Shown here piece after piece: positions 44,515-53,526 of a DNA stretch of 64,000 nt. Origin of the DNA: Bacillus sp. FJAT-50079 (GTDB lineage: Bacteria > Bacillota > Bacilli > Bacillales > Bacillaceae_C); assembly GCF_018343515.1 (NCBI RefSeq), contig NZ_JAGYPD010000006.1:248001-312000 (forward strand). Reading direction: 5' to 3'. Position 1 is the stretch's first letter; every line of letters begins with the position of its first letter. Below the pieces are notes generated by a model. It was given only the letters and a program-made list of their open reading frames with translations, searched no databases and was not told the origin of the DNA. The position numbers were made by a program, and so were the translations under genes.

Positions 44515-46431
44515 ATGTATCGATTTATCCATTTCAATGATGAGAAAGTCGATTCGATGCTCGTTATGGAATTGGCGGATTTAACAAAAACGTTGGCGAA
44601 GGATCGAGATTACGATGCTGAATTTCGTGTGCATTCCTATTTAGACCAGGAAGAAAAAGTTATATACGTCAGCCATTTTTGGAATCATCGCCCAGAAACG
44701 ATCATGAGGGCGGGGCTGAAAAGCGATGTGTTTTTAAGGGCGCTTGGAAATTTACATTATACAGATTTCGCTGCTGTCATTGAGTATCAGCAATGGGCCG
44801 AAGAAATCGGCTGTACACGCTTTGCTAAACAATTGTTTAAACTCGCTGAAGACTTGCGCGTCGAGGAAGTGTGTAAACGGGCGAGACCGGGAACCGTGAA
44901 GGAATTTAACATTCGCCGTCAAGTGTATATGGACTATTTTCAATCACAATTAACGGTCAATTTAGAAAAAAGCCTTTATATCGATGCATTATACAATAGT
45001 ATTTATTTATTGCTAAATGCCGATTATCCTTATGAATTAAGCTCACGATTTCCAGAATATCTTCAAACAATGCTTCCGTTATTTCGCGAAAAAGTATTCT
45101 CATTAGCTGAAGCGAGCTCAACGAGAGATATCGCTCATATTTGTATGCAAATCGTAGAGCTTATAAAGGCATATATAGACAAAGACATGATTAACGAATA
45201 TTTTCATTTATCACAGGTAATTACTGAAACTGCCGTAGGATTAAGTTATTCGGATTTATTACGAAAAGATCCATTGAAAAATGATGATGAAGCGGAAGAA
45301 TCCGCAACCGGTGATGAGGAAGTATTTGACGAAGAAATGAAAACATGGCATCGGGAAACAAGCAGCCCCGGACAAAGCTTCCTCCAATTTGATCTTGATC
45401 AAGGGACGAAAACGGATATTTTCTCAGAAGGAGCAAGAGAAGGGGAGGCTGGTGATCAAGCATTAGCAATCGTTCAAGGCTCATCAAGAAAAAGCTCGAA
45501 TAAAGATTTTTCTAAGCTTGAAGCTTTGGATGAAACGAGTGCAGAGAAGGACATGAAAGGCTCCCCGTATGGAAGAGAAAATAAACAAGCCCGTTCCATA
45601 TTTTTGCCAAAAACAAGTCCTAATCATGAAGATCAATTGGAATATAACGAACATAAGAAAAACATCCTATTGTTCCAAAAAAAATTGAAGAAAATGATCG
45701 ACCTTACGTTGGAACATAAAAAAATTGAACCTCGTTCAGATTTACAATTTGGACGTTTAAATAAAAAATTACTCCGATTTTTTACGGATGAACAACCACG
45801 TCTTTTTTATAAAAAAGATGAGCAATCAAAGGAAATTGATGCCTTCTTTAGTTTATTAGTCGATTGTTCTGCGTCGATGTACGATAAAATGGACGAAACA
45901 AAACGGGGGATTATTTTATTCCATGAAGCGTTAAAATCATTAAAGGTCCGTCATGAAATTACCGGATTTTGGGAAGATGCGAATGAGGCATCAGCAACAG
46001 ACCAGCCTAACTACTTTCATCGTGTGATTGATTATACTTCATCGTTATTGCCGGGCAGCGGGCCGGAGATTATGCAATTAGCCCCTGAAGAAGATAATCG
46101 AGATGGTTATGCGATCCGAGTCATCACAAAAGGACTTCTGCAACAACGTGAGCAACAAAAATTTCTATTAGTTTTTTCTGACGGTGAGCCCGCGGCTTAC
46201 GGTTATGATCGGAATGGAATCATTGATACGCATGAGGCTGTTCAAGAGGCGAGGAAGAGTGGAATTGAAGTGTTTAATATTTTCCTCTCAAAAACGGGAG
46301 TAGAAGAGGAACAGAGAAAAGTTTTTCAAAACATTTACGGGCATTATAGCATTATCGTGCCTACAATTGATAAACTTCCAGATGTATTATTCCCGCTGTT
46401 GAAAAAGCTATTGTTTCAATCGATTGGATAA
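44515..46431 (+). CDS. yojO: VWA-domain protein, YojO/NorD-like
   Basis: 638 residues, the same size as B. subtilis YojO. A helical N-terminal region (about 1-240), an acidic low-complexity middle (about 255-370), and a C-terminal von Willebrand A domain (about 440-638) with the MIDAS motif DCSASM and later FSDGEPAAYG. It should partner the upstream AAA+ ATPase as NorD does with NorQ. The client is unknown; no nitric oxide reductase is nearby. AAGGAGG lies 9 bases upstream, so the pair is one operon. Confidence 0.9.
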   Translation: MYRFIHFNDEKVDSMLVMELADLTKTLAKDRDYDAEFRVHSYLDQEEKVIYVSHFWNHRPETIMRAGLKSDVFLRALGNLHYTDFAAVIEYQQWAEEIGCTRFAKQLFKLAEDLRVEEVCKRARPGTVKEFNIRRQVYMDYFQSQLTVNLEKSLYIDALYNSIYLLLNADYPYELSSRFPEYLQTMLPLFREKVFSLAEASSTRDIAHICMQIVELIKAYIDKDMINEYFHLSQVITETAVGLSYSDLLRKDPLKNDDEAEESATGDEEVFDEEMKTWHRETSSPGQSFLQFDLDQGTKTDIFSEGAREGEAGDQALAIVQGSSRKSSNKDFSKLEALDETSAEKDMKGSPYGRENKQARSIFLPKTSPNHEDQLEYNEHKKNILLFQKKLKKMIDLTLEHKKIEPRSDLQFGRLNKKLLRFFTDEQPRLFYKKDEQSKEIDAFFSLLVDCSASMYDKMDETKRGIILFHEALKSLKVRHEITGFWEDANEASATDQPNYFHRVIDYTSSLLPGSGPEIMQLAPEEDNRDGYAIRVITKGLLQQREQQKFLLVFSDGEPAAYGYDRNGIIDTHEAVQEARKSGIEVFNIFLSKTGVEEEQRKVFQNIYGHYSIIVPTIDKLPDVLFPLLKKLLFQSIG

Positions 46432-46472
46432 AGTAATTCATATTAATTGGAGCGAAAGGCCAATAAAAATAG

Positions 46473-46520
46473 AAGGGGCGTCCAAAATAGTCAATTTCCT
46501 AGACTTTTTGGACACCCTTT
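46473..46520. terminator. Bidirectional terminator between yojO and acyP
   Basis: AAGGGGCGTCCAAAA with TAGTC pairs imperfectly with GACTTTTTGGACACCCTT. It abuts the acyP stop. Just upstream, ATTGGAGCGAAAGGC (46447-46461) looks like a leftover start of the GC-rich repeat. Confidence 0.75.
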
Positions 46521-46805
46521 TTAATATTTTACTTGGAATGAGCGAAAGCCTTGAAGATGATCGATAGGTGCGACATCAATTTGATCGACCCGTGCAAAAA
46601 GATTGGGGCTCGTTTGCAAAGCTTTAATAAAATTGTCTACATTCGTTTTTTCTCCTTCAGCGGCAATTTCTACGGTTCCATCCATTGTATTTTTTACCCA
46701 CCCTTTAATATGATGCTCCATTGCGAGTTGCTGTGTGGAAAAGCGAAAGCCGACACCTTGCACTCTACCATGAACGAGTAAATGAATGGCACATACATTT
46801 TTCAT
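46521..46805 (-). CDS. acyP: Acylphosphatase
   Basis: 94 residues, full length. GRVQGVGFRF holds the phosphate-binding loop with catalytic Arg, and GWVKNTMDGTVEI the catalytic Asn. It hydrolyses acyl phosphates such as carbamoyl phosphate in the cytosol. AAGGAG lies 8 bases upstream. The TPM-domain gene lies 20 bases upstream on the same strand, so they are probably one transcript. Confidence 0.93.
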   Translation of the reverse strand: MKNVCAIHLLVHGRVQGVGFRFSTQQLAMEHHIKGWVKNTMDGTVEIAAEGEKTNVDNFIKALQTSPNLFARVDQIDVAPIDHLQGFRSFQVKY

Positions 46806-46825
46806 TGTTTTCAGCTCCTTATTAT

Positions 46826-47548
46826 TCAGTCGCTTCGTTTTCTTACCCTTTTTCCTTGTCTTTTAATCCATGCAAAGATAGAGGAAAAGAACCTTAACGT
46901 TGTTAATGTAAAGATGCCACGTAGAAAGCGGAAATCTAAAAAGATAAGTACAACGGCAATGAAAGTAAAAATAATAATCGATAATATGGAAGGACCATGA
47001 TCATTTCCATATTCAAAAGCTTTGGCCTCAACTTGTTTTTTTAAGCGATATTCATCCGCAACTTCATTGAATAGTTGTTTATATGTATTTGTTAAGGCAA
47101 GTCCAATTTCATCTTGTTCCAAATAAGGGAGAGCATAATGCTCCAATAGAGAGCCGACTTTTTTATCTGAAAAAATATCTACAAGCCCATATCCAACCTC
47201 AATGTGAACTTTACGATCTTGCAACGATAATAAGAGAAGAATACCAGTATGTTCCTCTTCTTTTTCGAGTTCATATTGACGAAATGCTTGTAAAGCATAT
47301 TCCTCAACAGGAAGCCCATTTAATGATTGGACGGTTAACAGAGCAATTTGTGCGTGAGTATGTTCTTCTATATATGCTCCAAGCTCAAGCAGCTCGTTTT
47401 TTTGTTCTTTCGTCAATACTTCTGCAAAATCTTGTACATATATTTCCCCAACGGGTATAGGTACTTTACTCGCCTCGGCTCTCATTTGCAATGGGGAGAC
47501 AAAAAGAAAAATCATCATAAATAAAATAGCGATCCGTCGTGCCTGCAT
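46826..47548 (-). CDS. TPM-domain membrane protein, YgcG-like
   Basis: 240 residues. Signal peptide (IAILFMMIFLFVSPLQMRAEA), TPM_phosphatase domain (about 30-155, with DFAEVLTKEQKNELLELGAY, TVQSLNGLPVEEYALQAF, ILLLLSLQDRKVHIEVGYGL), then a C-terminal membrane helix and a basic tail. The domain is extracytoplasmic; roles proposed in other organisms include photosystem or envelope repair, none certain here. ATG 47548 has AAAGGA 11 bases upstream; the longer frame runs into MITE B and is rejected. The MITE ends 34 bases before the start, so the original promoter may be displaced. Confidence 0.85.
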   Translation of the reverse strand: MQARRIAILFMMIFLFVSPLQMRAEASKVPIPVGEIYVQDFAEVLTKEQKNELLELGAYIEEHTHAQIALLTVQSLNGLPVEEYALQAFRQYELEKEEEHTGILLLLSLQDRKVHIEVGYGLVDIFSDKKVGSLLEHYALPYLEQDEIGLALTNTYKQLFNEVADEYRLKKQVEAKAFEYGNDHGPSILSIIIFTFIAVVLIFLDFRFLRGIFTLTTLRFFSSIFAWIKRQGKRVRKRSD

Positions 47549-47581
47549 TCGTTTTTCGATCCTTTCAAAATCTATACAATT

Positions 47582-47880
47582 ATATAAGTTGAAATAAATA
47601 ACATCCATACAAAGTGAAAGGCACACACCATTTATTTTCGATCTAGGCGGGACCAACAGGGTATTTGGTCATAAAGCCGTTGCCCGACGCTGTGGCAATT
47701 TTAGGCTTCCGTTTCTTTACATGCGTTCCTACCAAGTCTTAACGGTACCGCTAATCCCCAAGACATTGAATAAGCTTCGGTGAATCCGCGCCGCACGAAG
47801 GAAACGCAATGTATTTTCGAGAACTAAGTATGCATCTGTTCAAAAACCATTTACATAGAGAATGTTAATTCAACTTATAT
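47582..47880. mobile_element. MITE-like element, copy B (inverted relative to A)
   Basis: 299 bp with the same ends, ATATAAGTTGAA and TTCAACTTATAT. The internal blocks of copy A occur in reverse complement, including the core at 47653-47708 with CCGTTGCCCGACGCTGTGGC. The two copies bracket yojN, yojO, acyP and the TPM gene. The remaining 47881-48054 holds only the moaA leader. Confidence 0.75.
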
Positions 47881-48054
47881 ATATTATTTTTATTTTATCA
47901 AACTTCGGCAGAAAACTCTCATTTCTTTTGATTGTAAATTGAAAGGTTAGAAGGAAGTCCGTCTTTGAATTAGGAAGACGATCGAGTACTTTTGAGCGTA
48001 AAAGTGTTACAATAAAACCATAAGCTTAAAAAGCTTCAGATTGGAGTTGATGAT

Positions 48055-49065
48055 ATGAGTATGTTAAAAGACAAACTACATCGTCCTTTACATGATCTCC
48101 GCATATCTGTTACTGATAGATGTAATTTTCGCTGTCAATATTGTATGCCAGCAGAAATATTTGGTCCGGATTATCCTTTTTTACGTAAGCAAGAAGTGTT
48201 ATCTTTTGAGGAAATCGAACGAATTGCTTCCATCTTTGCCAATTTAGGCGTAAAGAAATTAAGAATAACCGGTGGAGAGCCACTTATGCGAAAAGACATC
48301 CCTATTCTTATTAAAAAGCTGCATGAGATTAAAGGGATTACAGATATTGGAATGACAACAAACGGTGTATTGCTTCCGAAATATGCAAAGGATTTATATG
48401 ATGCTGGATTACGTCGATTAAACATTAGTTTAGATGCATTAGATAATACGATTTTTCAAAAAATGAATGGGCGCGGTGTGCGATCAGAAGCGGTTCTGAA
48501 AGGGATTGAATCTGCTCGGCAAGCCGGCTTTTCGATAAAGGTAAATATGGTTGTGCAAAAAGGAGTAAATGATAGCCAAATCATTCCAATGGTCACATAT
48601 TTTCGCAATTTAGATGTGACATTACGATTCATTGAATTTATGGATGTTGGTACGACGAATGGTTGGAATTGGGAACAGGTCGTAACAAAAAGAGAAATAT
48701 TCGAGTTATTGTCCAAGCATTTTCAACTTGAACCCGTGGAACAGAGTTATTTTGGGGAAGTAGCAAAACGCTATAAACATAAAGATACAAACGCGGAAAT
48801 TGGATTTATTACATCCGTATCTGAATCGTTTTGCTCTTCATGTACAAGAGCGAGGATATCCGCTGATGGCAAGTTTTATACTTGTTTATTCGCGGGAAAC
48901 GGTCATGATTTACGTGCGCTCGTTCGCAGTGAGGCAAATAATCAACAAATCGAAGAACGAATTTCTCATATTTGGAGCGGTCGAACTGATCGCTATTCGG
49001 ATGAGCGAACAGAAGGGAAACCAATTGATAAGAAGAAGATTGAAATGTCTTATATTGGCGGCTAA
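48055..49065 (+). CDS. moaA: GTP 3',8-cyclase MoaA
   Basis: 336-residue radical-SAM enzyme, first step of molybdopterin synthesis. N-terminal cluster RCNFRCQYC (CxxxCxxC), [15 protein letters not shown] motif, C-terminal cluster [18 protein letters not shown], and the functional Gly-Gly terminus YIGG. TTGGAG lies 8 bases upstream. First of moaA-moeA-mobB; MoaC and MoaE/D are not in the window. Confidence 0.95.
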   Translation: MSMLKDKLHRPLHDLRISVTDRCNFRCQYCMPAEIFGPDYPFLRKQEVLSFEEIERIASIFANLGVKKLRITGGEPLMRKDIPILIKKLHEIKGITDIGMTTNGVLLPKYAKDLYDAGLRRLNISLDALDNTIFQKMNGRGVRSEAVLKGIESARQAGFSIKVNMVVQKGVNDSQIIPMVTYFRNLDVTLRFIEFMDVGTTNGWNWEQVVTKREIFELLSKHFQLEPVEQSYFGEVAKRYKHKDTNAEIGFITSVSESFCSSCTRARISADGKFYTCLFAGNGHDLRALVRSEANNQQIEERISHIWSGRTDRYSDERTEGKPIDKKKIEMSYIGG

Positions 49066-49080
49066 GGAGTGACAGTTTAC

Positions 49081-50367
49081 ATGGTTGATCAACGAAAACC
49101 TATTTGGGTTAAAGATGCAATTGATAAAGTAATGAAACATAAGCAGCGAGGAGGACATGAGCTTGTTTCCCTTGATGAGTGTGATGGGCGTTTTTTAGCT
49201 GATCCACTCATCGCTGATCATGATGTTCCACCGTTTGATCGTTCACCCTATGATGGGTTTGCATTGCGCGCAATTGATACAAAACAAGCGTCGAGAGAAA
49301 ATCCGCTTCAATTTCAAGTCATTGACGAAATTGGTGCTGGACAGGTTTCGGAAAAAAGACTTGCCCCAATGGAGGCAATTCGAATTATGACCGGTGCTCA
49401 AATTCCGGAAGGTGCAGACTGTGTGATTATGCTTGAGTTAGTTCAGGAAGTGGAGCGTGCTGGACTGCCATTTATTACAATTAAGCGAACAATAGAGCCT
49501 GGTGATAATATTTCTTTTCAAGGTGAGGATACAAAGAAAGGAACCCCGCTTATTGAAAAAGGGGTTAAAATTAATCCAGGAATCAAGGCGTTATTAGCGA
49601 CGTTTGGGTATAGCAAGGTGAAAGTGGCTACACGTCCTGTCATTGGTGTGATTGCAACGGGAAGCGAATTGCTTCGCCCGGAAGATGAACTCGTTCCGGG
49701 GAAAATTCGTAATAGCAACGGCTTTATGATCGAGTCACAAATTTTACGGGCGGGTGCCGTTTATAAACGATACGGTTCATACGCAGATGATATGGATGCA
49801 TTATACCAAGCGATCGAAAAGGCATTAGTGGAGTGTGATATGGTCATTACAACCGGAGGTGTATCTGTCGGCGATTTTGATTTCCTGCCTGAGATTTATC
49901 GAAAACTTGGGGCGGATTTACTCTTTAATAAAATTGCGATGCGTCCCGGAAGTGTAACAAGCTGTGGAGTTACCGGCGATAAACTGCTTTTTGGTTTATC
50001 AGGCAATCCATCGGCATGCTATATTGGTTTTGAATTATTCGTTCGCCCAATTATTCGTTATTGGCTTCATTCAGACCGGCCATATCTCCGGAAAATTTCA
50101 GGAAAATTAAACATTGATTTTCCTAAGCCGAATCCGTTTAGCCGCTTCGTTCGCAGTAAAATGATAGTCGATAACGGACAAGTATTGACGGAGCCGGTTG
50201 GTCTTGATAAATCGGGGGTCGTTACTTCATTAGCATGGGCTGATTGTCTCACTGTCCTGCCTGGGGGGACGAGAGGCTATCAAGCAGGCGATACGATTGA
50301 TGTTTTATTGCTTGAGGATGAACAGGGAAGTGAAACTGCATGGCAGGAAGCAAGATTTTCCAAGTAG
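49081..50367 (+). CDS. moeA: Molybdopterin molybdenumtransferase MoeA
   Basis: 428 residues, four domains. Inserts molybdate into adenylylated molybdopterin. PPFDRSPYDGFALRA, MTGAQIPEGADCV, TGSEL, NSNGFM, TTGGVSVGDFDF and GLSGNPSAC are all in place. ATG 49081 follows AAGGAG by 11 bases; GTG 49069 overlaps it. Starts 15 bases after moaA and overlaps mobB by 28 bases. Confidence 0.95.
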   Translation: MVDQRKPIWVKDAIDKVMKHKQRGGHELVSLDECDGRFLADPLIADHDVPPFDRSPYDGFALRAIDTKQASRENPLQFQVIDEIGAGQVSEKRLAPMEAIRIMTGAQIPEGADCVIMLELVQEVERAGLPFITIKRTIEPGDNISFQGEDTKKGTPLIEKGVKINPGIKALLATFGYSKVKVATRPVIGVIATGSELLRPEDELVPGKIRNSNGFMIESQILRAGAVYKRYGSYADDMDALYQAIEKALVECDMVITTGGVSVGDFDFLPEIYRKLGADLLFNKIAMRPGSVTSCGVTGDKLLFGLSGNPSACYIGFELFVRPIIRYWLHSDRPYLRKISGKLNIDFPKPNPFSRFVRSKMIVDNGQVLTEPVGLDKSGVVTSLAWADCLTVLPGGTRGYQAGDTIDVLLLEDEQGSETAWQEARFSK

Positions 50368-50852
50368 TCGGTTATCAAAATAGCGGTAAGACGACATTAA
50401 TGGAGAAAATGATCCAATCTGGCAGCGGTCGAGGGCTCGCGATCGGGACAATTAAGCACCATGGACATGGTGGGGTTCCACTCAGCAGACTTGAAGAGAA
50501 GGATTCTGATAAGCATCGGGCTGCTGGTGCGATCGTCACGGCGGTTGAGGGAGAAGGAATCGTACATATTGAAGCAAGTCAGAACACTCTACAAAAAACG
50601 ATCGCTATATATGAAAGCCTTCATGTAGATCTTATTCTCGTTGAAGGATATAAAATGGAAGAATACCCAAAAGTTGTTTTAATCCGTAGGCAAGAGGATT
50701 TGTATCTACTGAATCAGCTGGCAAATATTAAAGCGGTTATTAGTGCGGCTCAGCTACAAATAAATATGAATATAGAAGTTTTTTCTGACAAAGAAATGGA
50801 AAAGTTTGTCGCTTATTTTTATCGGCATATCTATGGGGAGCTAGGCTGTTAG
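50340..50852 (+). CDS. mobB: Molybdopterin-guanine dinucleotide biosynthesis protein MobB
   Basis: 170 residues, P-loop GTPase. Walker A VVGYQNSGKTTLMEKM at the N-terminus, TIKHHGHGG, then LILVEGYKMEEYPKVVLIR, all typical of MobB. It assists MobA in dinucleotide cofactor formation. ATG lies inside the moeA end after AGGGAAG, so translation is coupled. MobA is not in the window. Confidence 0.92.
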   Translation: MAGSKIFQVVGYQNSGKTTLMEKMIQSGSGRGLAIGTIKHHGHGGVPLSRLEEKDSDKHRAAGAIVTAVEGEGIVHIEASQNTLQKTIAIYESLHVDLILVEGYKMEEYPKVVLIRRQEDLYLLNQLANIKAVISAAQLQINMNIEVFSDKEMEKFVAYFYRHIYGELGC

Positions 50853-50873
50853 CGCTGCTCCCCGCATCTTTTA

Positions 50874-51119
50874 TTATAAATTTAGTTTATGTTCGATTTC
50901 TTGACAAACTTCATCTGCTGACCTTCCACTCGCTTCAATGACGGGTCCTTCAATTGAGATGGTTTGCATCCCCATCACATTTGAATCCATCCCAGAAACA
51001 ACACAGCAATCGCAACCACTCGCATCAGATTCATTGTGGAGTGGAACGACATCATAACCTTTTTCATTTAATGCTTGTTGGACGTTTGTTAACCCTTGTT
51101 CAACACCAATTTTCGCCAT
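50874..51119 (-). CDS. ykuS: UPF0180 protein YkuS
   Basis: 81 residues, the usual length. [20 protein letters not shown] and [18 protein letters not shown] are the family signature. Function unknown. ATG 51119 has GGAGG about 10 bases upstream. Convergent to mobB with only 21 bp between. Confidence 0.88.
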   Translation of the reverse strand: MAKIGVEQGLTNVQQALNEKGYDVVPLHNESDASGCDCCVVSGMDSNVMGMQTISIEGPVIEASGRSADEVCQEIEHKLNL

Positions 51120-51215
51120 CAATCATACACCTCCCTAAAGATTATGGTGATCTTTTTTGCAAAAGATATTCAGTATGTCCGGAAATAAACTGAGTTTTGG
51201 AAAGAGAGATGTTAC

Positions 51216-52439
51216 ATGAATACAGCAAAAGTACAAAAAGCAACACCACAGATGGCTACCATCTATGGTGTGTTATTTGCCATAAGTGGCGGTCATCTTT
51301 TTAATGATGCGATTCAAGCGGTTGTTCCCGCGATGAATCCGGTTTTTGAAGAAATTTTACAATTATCCTATGCACAGATTGGCTGGATTGCATTTGTTTT
51401 GAATATGACTTCCTCGGTGATGCAGCCAGTGTTCGGTTATATTGCTGACCGAAGACCAACACCGTTTTTATTACCGTTTGGTATGCTTTTAAGCATGATT
51501 GGATTAATAGGTTTTGGCCTTTCGCCTAATTATCCTGTCATCCTTCTTTCTGTATTTTTTATTGGTTTAGGATCAGCGATCTTCCATCCGGAAGGTTCGC
51601 GAGTTGCTTATATGGCTGCGGGAACAAAACGAGGGCTGGCTCAGTCAATTTATCAAGTCGGCGGAAACTTTGGCCAATCGTTAGCACCAGTGTTTACTGC
51701 CTTTATTTTTGTTCGGTTTGGTCAAAAAGGGGCTCTTAGCTTTATTGTTGTTACCTTGCTCGGGATGCTCCTGCTCTTTTTTGTTTCTAGATGGTATAAA
51801 AAACAGCTAGAGCTTGATGCATTCAAGCCGAAGAAAAAACAAAATGGTGAAAAGGGTGCTCCGATTCATCGGAAAATTAAAGCGGCGATTGCCTTGCTTG
51901 TCTTTTTAGTGTTTGCTCGCTCTTGGTATTCAGCAGGAATCGTAAACTTTTATCAATTTTACTTGCGAAATGAGTACGGGTTTACGATTAAACAAGCTCA
52001 ATTATATTTGTTCATTTTTATGTTTGCTGGTGTATTAGGTACTTTTTTTGGTGGGCCTTTAGCCGATCGATTTGGCCGCCGCAATATCATTTTTATGTCG
52101 ATGGCAGGTGCGGCACCATTAACGATCTTATTGCCGCACGTATCGATCGAGTGGATTATCCCGCTTATTTTTCTCATTGGTTTTATCGTTACGTCTAGCT
52201 TTAGTGTGACTGTTGTCTACGCGCAAGAACTTGTTCCTAAAAAAATCGGCATGGTTTCGGGATTAATCGTCGGTTTTGCCTTCGGAATGGGGGCGGTCGG
52301 AGCTGTTTTTCTTGGTACGCTTGCCGACTTATTCAGCATAAAGGTTTTAATGGTTTTTTGTAGTCTGTTGCCACTTCTTGGCATTTTAACATGGTTATTA
52401 CCGACAGATGCAAAAGTCCGTGAATTAACGGCAGAATAA
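51216..52439 (+). CDS. MFS transporter, fosmidomycin-resistance (Fsr) type
   Basis: 407 residues, 12 helices with a short basic central loop (KPKKKQNGEKGAPIHRK). GGHLFNDAIQAVVPAMNPVF, DRRPTPFLLPFGM, AIFHPEGSRVAYMAAG and QVGGNFGQSLAPVF are Fsr-family marks. Export of fosmidomycin or a natural metabolite is inferred from the family. Ribosome binding site AGAGAGA is weak. Terminator downstream. Confidence 0.87.
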   Translation: MNTAKVQKATPQMATIYGVLFAISGGHLFNDAIQAVVPAMNPVFEEILQLSYAQIGWIAFVLNMTSSVMQPVFGYIADRRPTPFLLPFGMLLSMIGLIGFGLSPNYPVILLSVFFIGLGSAIFHPEGSRVAYMAAGTKRGLAQSIYQVGGNFGQSLAPVFTAFIFVRFGQKGALSFIVVTLLGMLLLFFVSRWYKKQLELDAFKPKKKQNGEKGAPIHRKIKAAIALLVFLVFARSWYSAGIVNFYQFYLRNEYGFTIKQAQLYLFIFMFAGVLGTFFGGPLADRFGRRNIIFMSMAGAAPLTILLPHVSIEWIIPLIFLIGFIVTSSFSVTVVYAQELVPKKIGMVSGLIVGFAFGMGAVGAVFLGTLADLFSIKVLMVFCSLLPLLGILTWLLPTDAKVRELTAE

Positions 52440-52443
52440 TCTT

Positions 52444-52490
52444 AAAAGCCCGTTTCCTAAGGCGATCTATTCGCTTATGGAACGGGCTTT
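52444..52490. terminator. Terminator between Fsr-type and YitT genes
   Basis: AAAAGCCCGTT pairs with AACGGGCTTT, extended by TAAGGCG/CGCTTA; A/T runs flank both sides. Confidence 0.8.
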
Positions 52491-52503
52491 ATTTCATTTC
52501 TTA

Positions 52504-53394
52504 TTAGTGGATATGCTTCTTTCTAAAGCGACCGCCACGTACTTCAGCAATGTTGGCGACGGCAATGAACGCACCATCGTCAAATTCTTCAATAATTGAT
52601 TTTAGCTTTGCCTCTTCTAAGCGAGTAACGACACAAAAGATAACCTTTTTATCATCACCCGTATATGCACCTTCACCTTTTAAATACGTCACGCCACGTC
52701 CAAGTCTCGCGATGATTGCCTCACCAATCGCATCTGCTTGCTCACTGATGATCCAAGCAGATTTTGATTCATCTAAACCTTGGATAACAATATCGATGAC
52801 TTTAAATGCGATGAAATAGGTAATAATCGAGTACATCGCTCGCTCCCAACTAAAAATAAATCCCGCAGTTGCAAAAATAAAAAAGTTAAAAAACATAATA
52901 ATTTCACCAACAGAGAAGGGGAGCCGATTGTTTAATAGAATAGAGAGTATTTCAGTTCCATCAAGGGAACCTCCATAGCGGATGACTATACCAACACCCA
53001 TGCCTAATATAATGCCACCAAAAACAGTGTCTAATAGTAAATCCTCTGTCACGATAACGACATCATGAAGAAGAATCGAGGTAATCGATAGGATGAGGAT
53101 TCCATAAAGGGTTGTAAAAGCAAATGTTTTTCCGATCTGCTTATAGCCAAGGTAGATAAAAGGAAGATTTAAAAGGAAAATAACGATCCCTAGTCGCGCG
53201 CCAGTCAAATGAGCTAAAATAATTGATATTCCCGTTATGCCACCATCCAAAATATGGTTTGGAACTAAGAAGCATTCGAGAGAAATAGCCATAAGCATCG
53301 CGCCGATTGTAACAAGAACCGCTCTCCAAAATACAACTTTTTTCGGTAGTTTTTTATGATTTACCGTTCCTTTTATTTGTTGGGCTCCGTTCAT
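52504..53394 (-). CDS. YitT family membrane protein (DUF161 plus DUF2179)
   Basis: 296 residues. Five or six helices in the N-terminal two-thirds (two DUF161 halves: ECFLVPNHILDGGITGISII and GIVIRYGGSLDGTEILSIL), then a soluble DUF2179 domain (about 215-290, GVTYLKGEGAYTGDDKKVIF, IEEFDDGAFIAVANIAEV). Transport function is unproven. Bacilli carry several paralogues, so no symbol is given. AAAGGATG lies 6 bases before ATG. Confidence 0.9.
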   Translation of the reverse strand: MNGAQQIKGTVNHKKLPKKVVFWRAVLVTIGAMLMAISLECFLVPNHILDGGITGISIILAHLTGARLGIVIFLLNLPFIYLGYKQIGKTFAFTTLYGILILSITSILLHDVVIVTEDLLLDTVFGGIILGMGVGIVIRYGGSLDGTEILSILLNNRLPFSVGEIIMFFNFFIFATAGFIFSWERAMYSIITYFIAFKVIDIVIQGLDESKSAWIISEQADAIGEAIIARLGRGVTYLKGEGAYTGDDKKVIFCVVTRLEEAKLKSIIEEFDDGAFIAVANIAEVRGGRFRKKHIH

Positions 53395-53526
53395 TTGATC
53401 ATCCTTTCTTATTTACTTTTAGCTATATTATAGTCATTTTCAATATAATCTGTAAAATGTAAAGGATTTCGAAAGAACGATAACGAATAGTAAATTAATG
53501 ATAGTGGCAAAAGGGGGATGTTAGGT

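Noticed and set aside
46826-47656. Longer N-terminus for the TPM protein reaching 47656
   Set aside because: The extension lies in MITE copy B, has no ribosome binding site and precedes a normal signal peptide.
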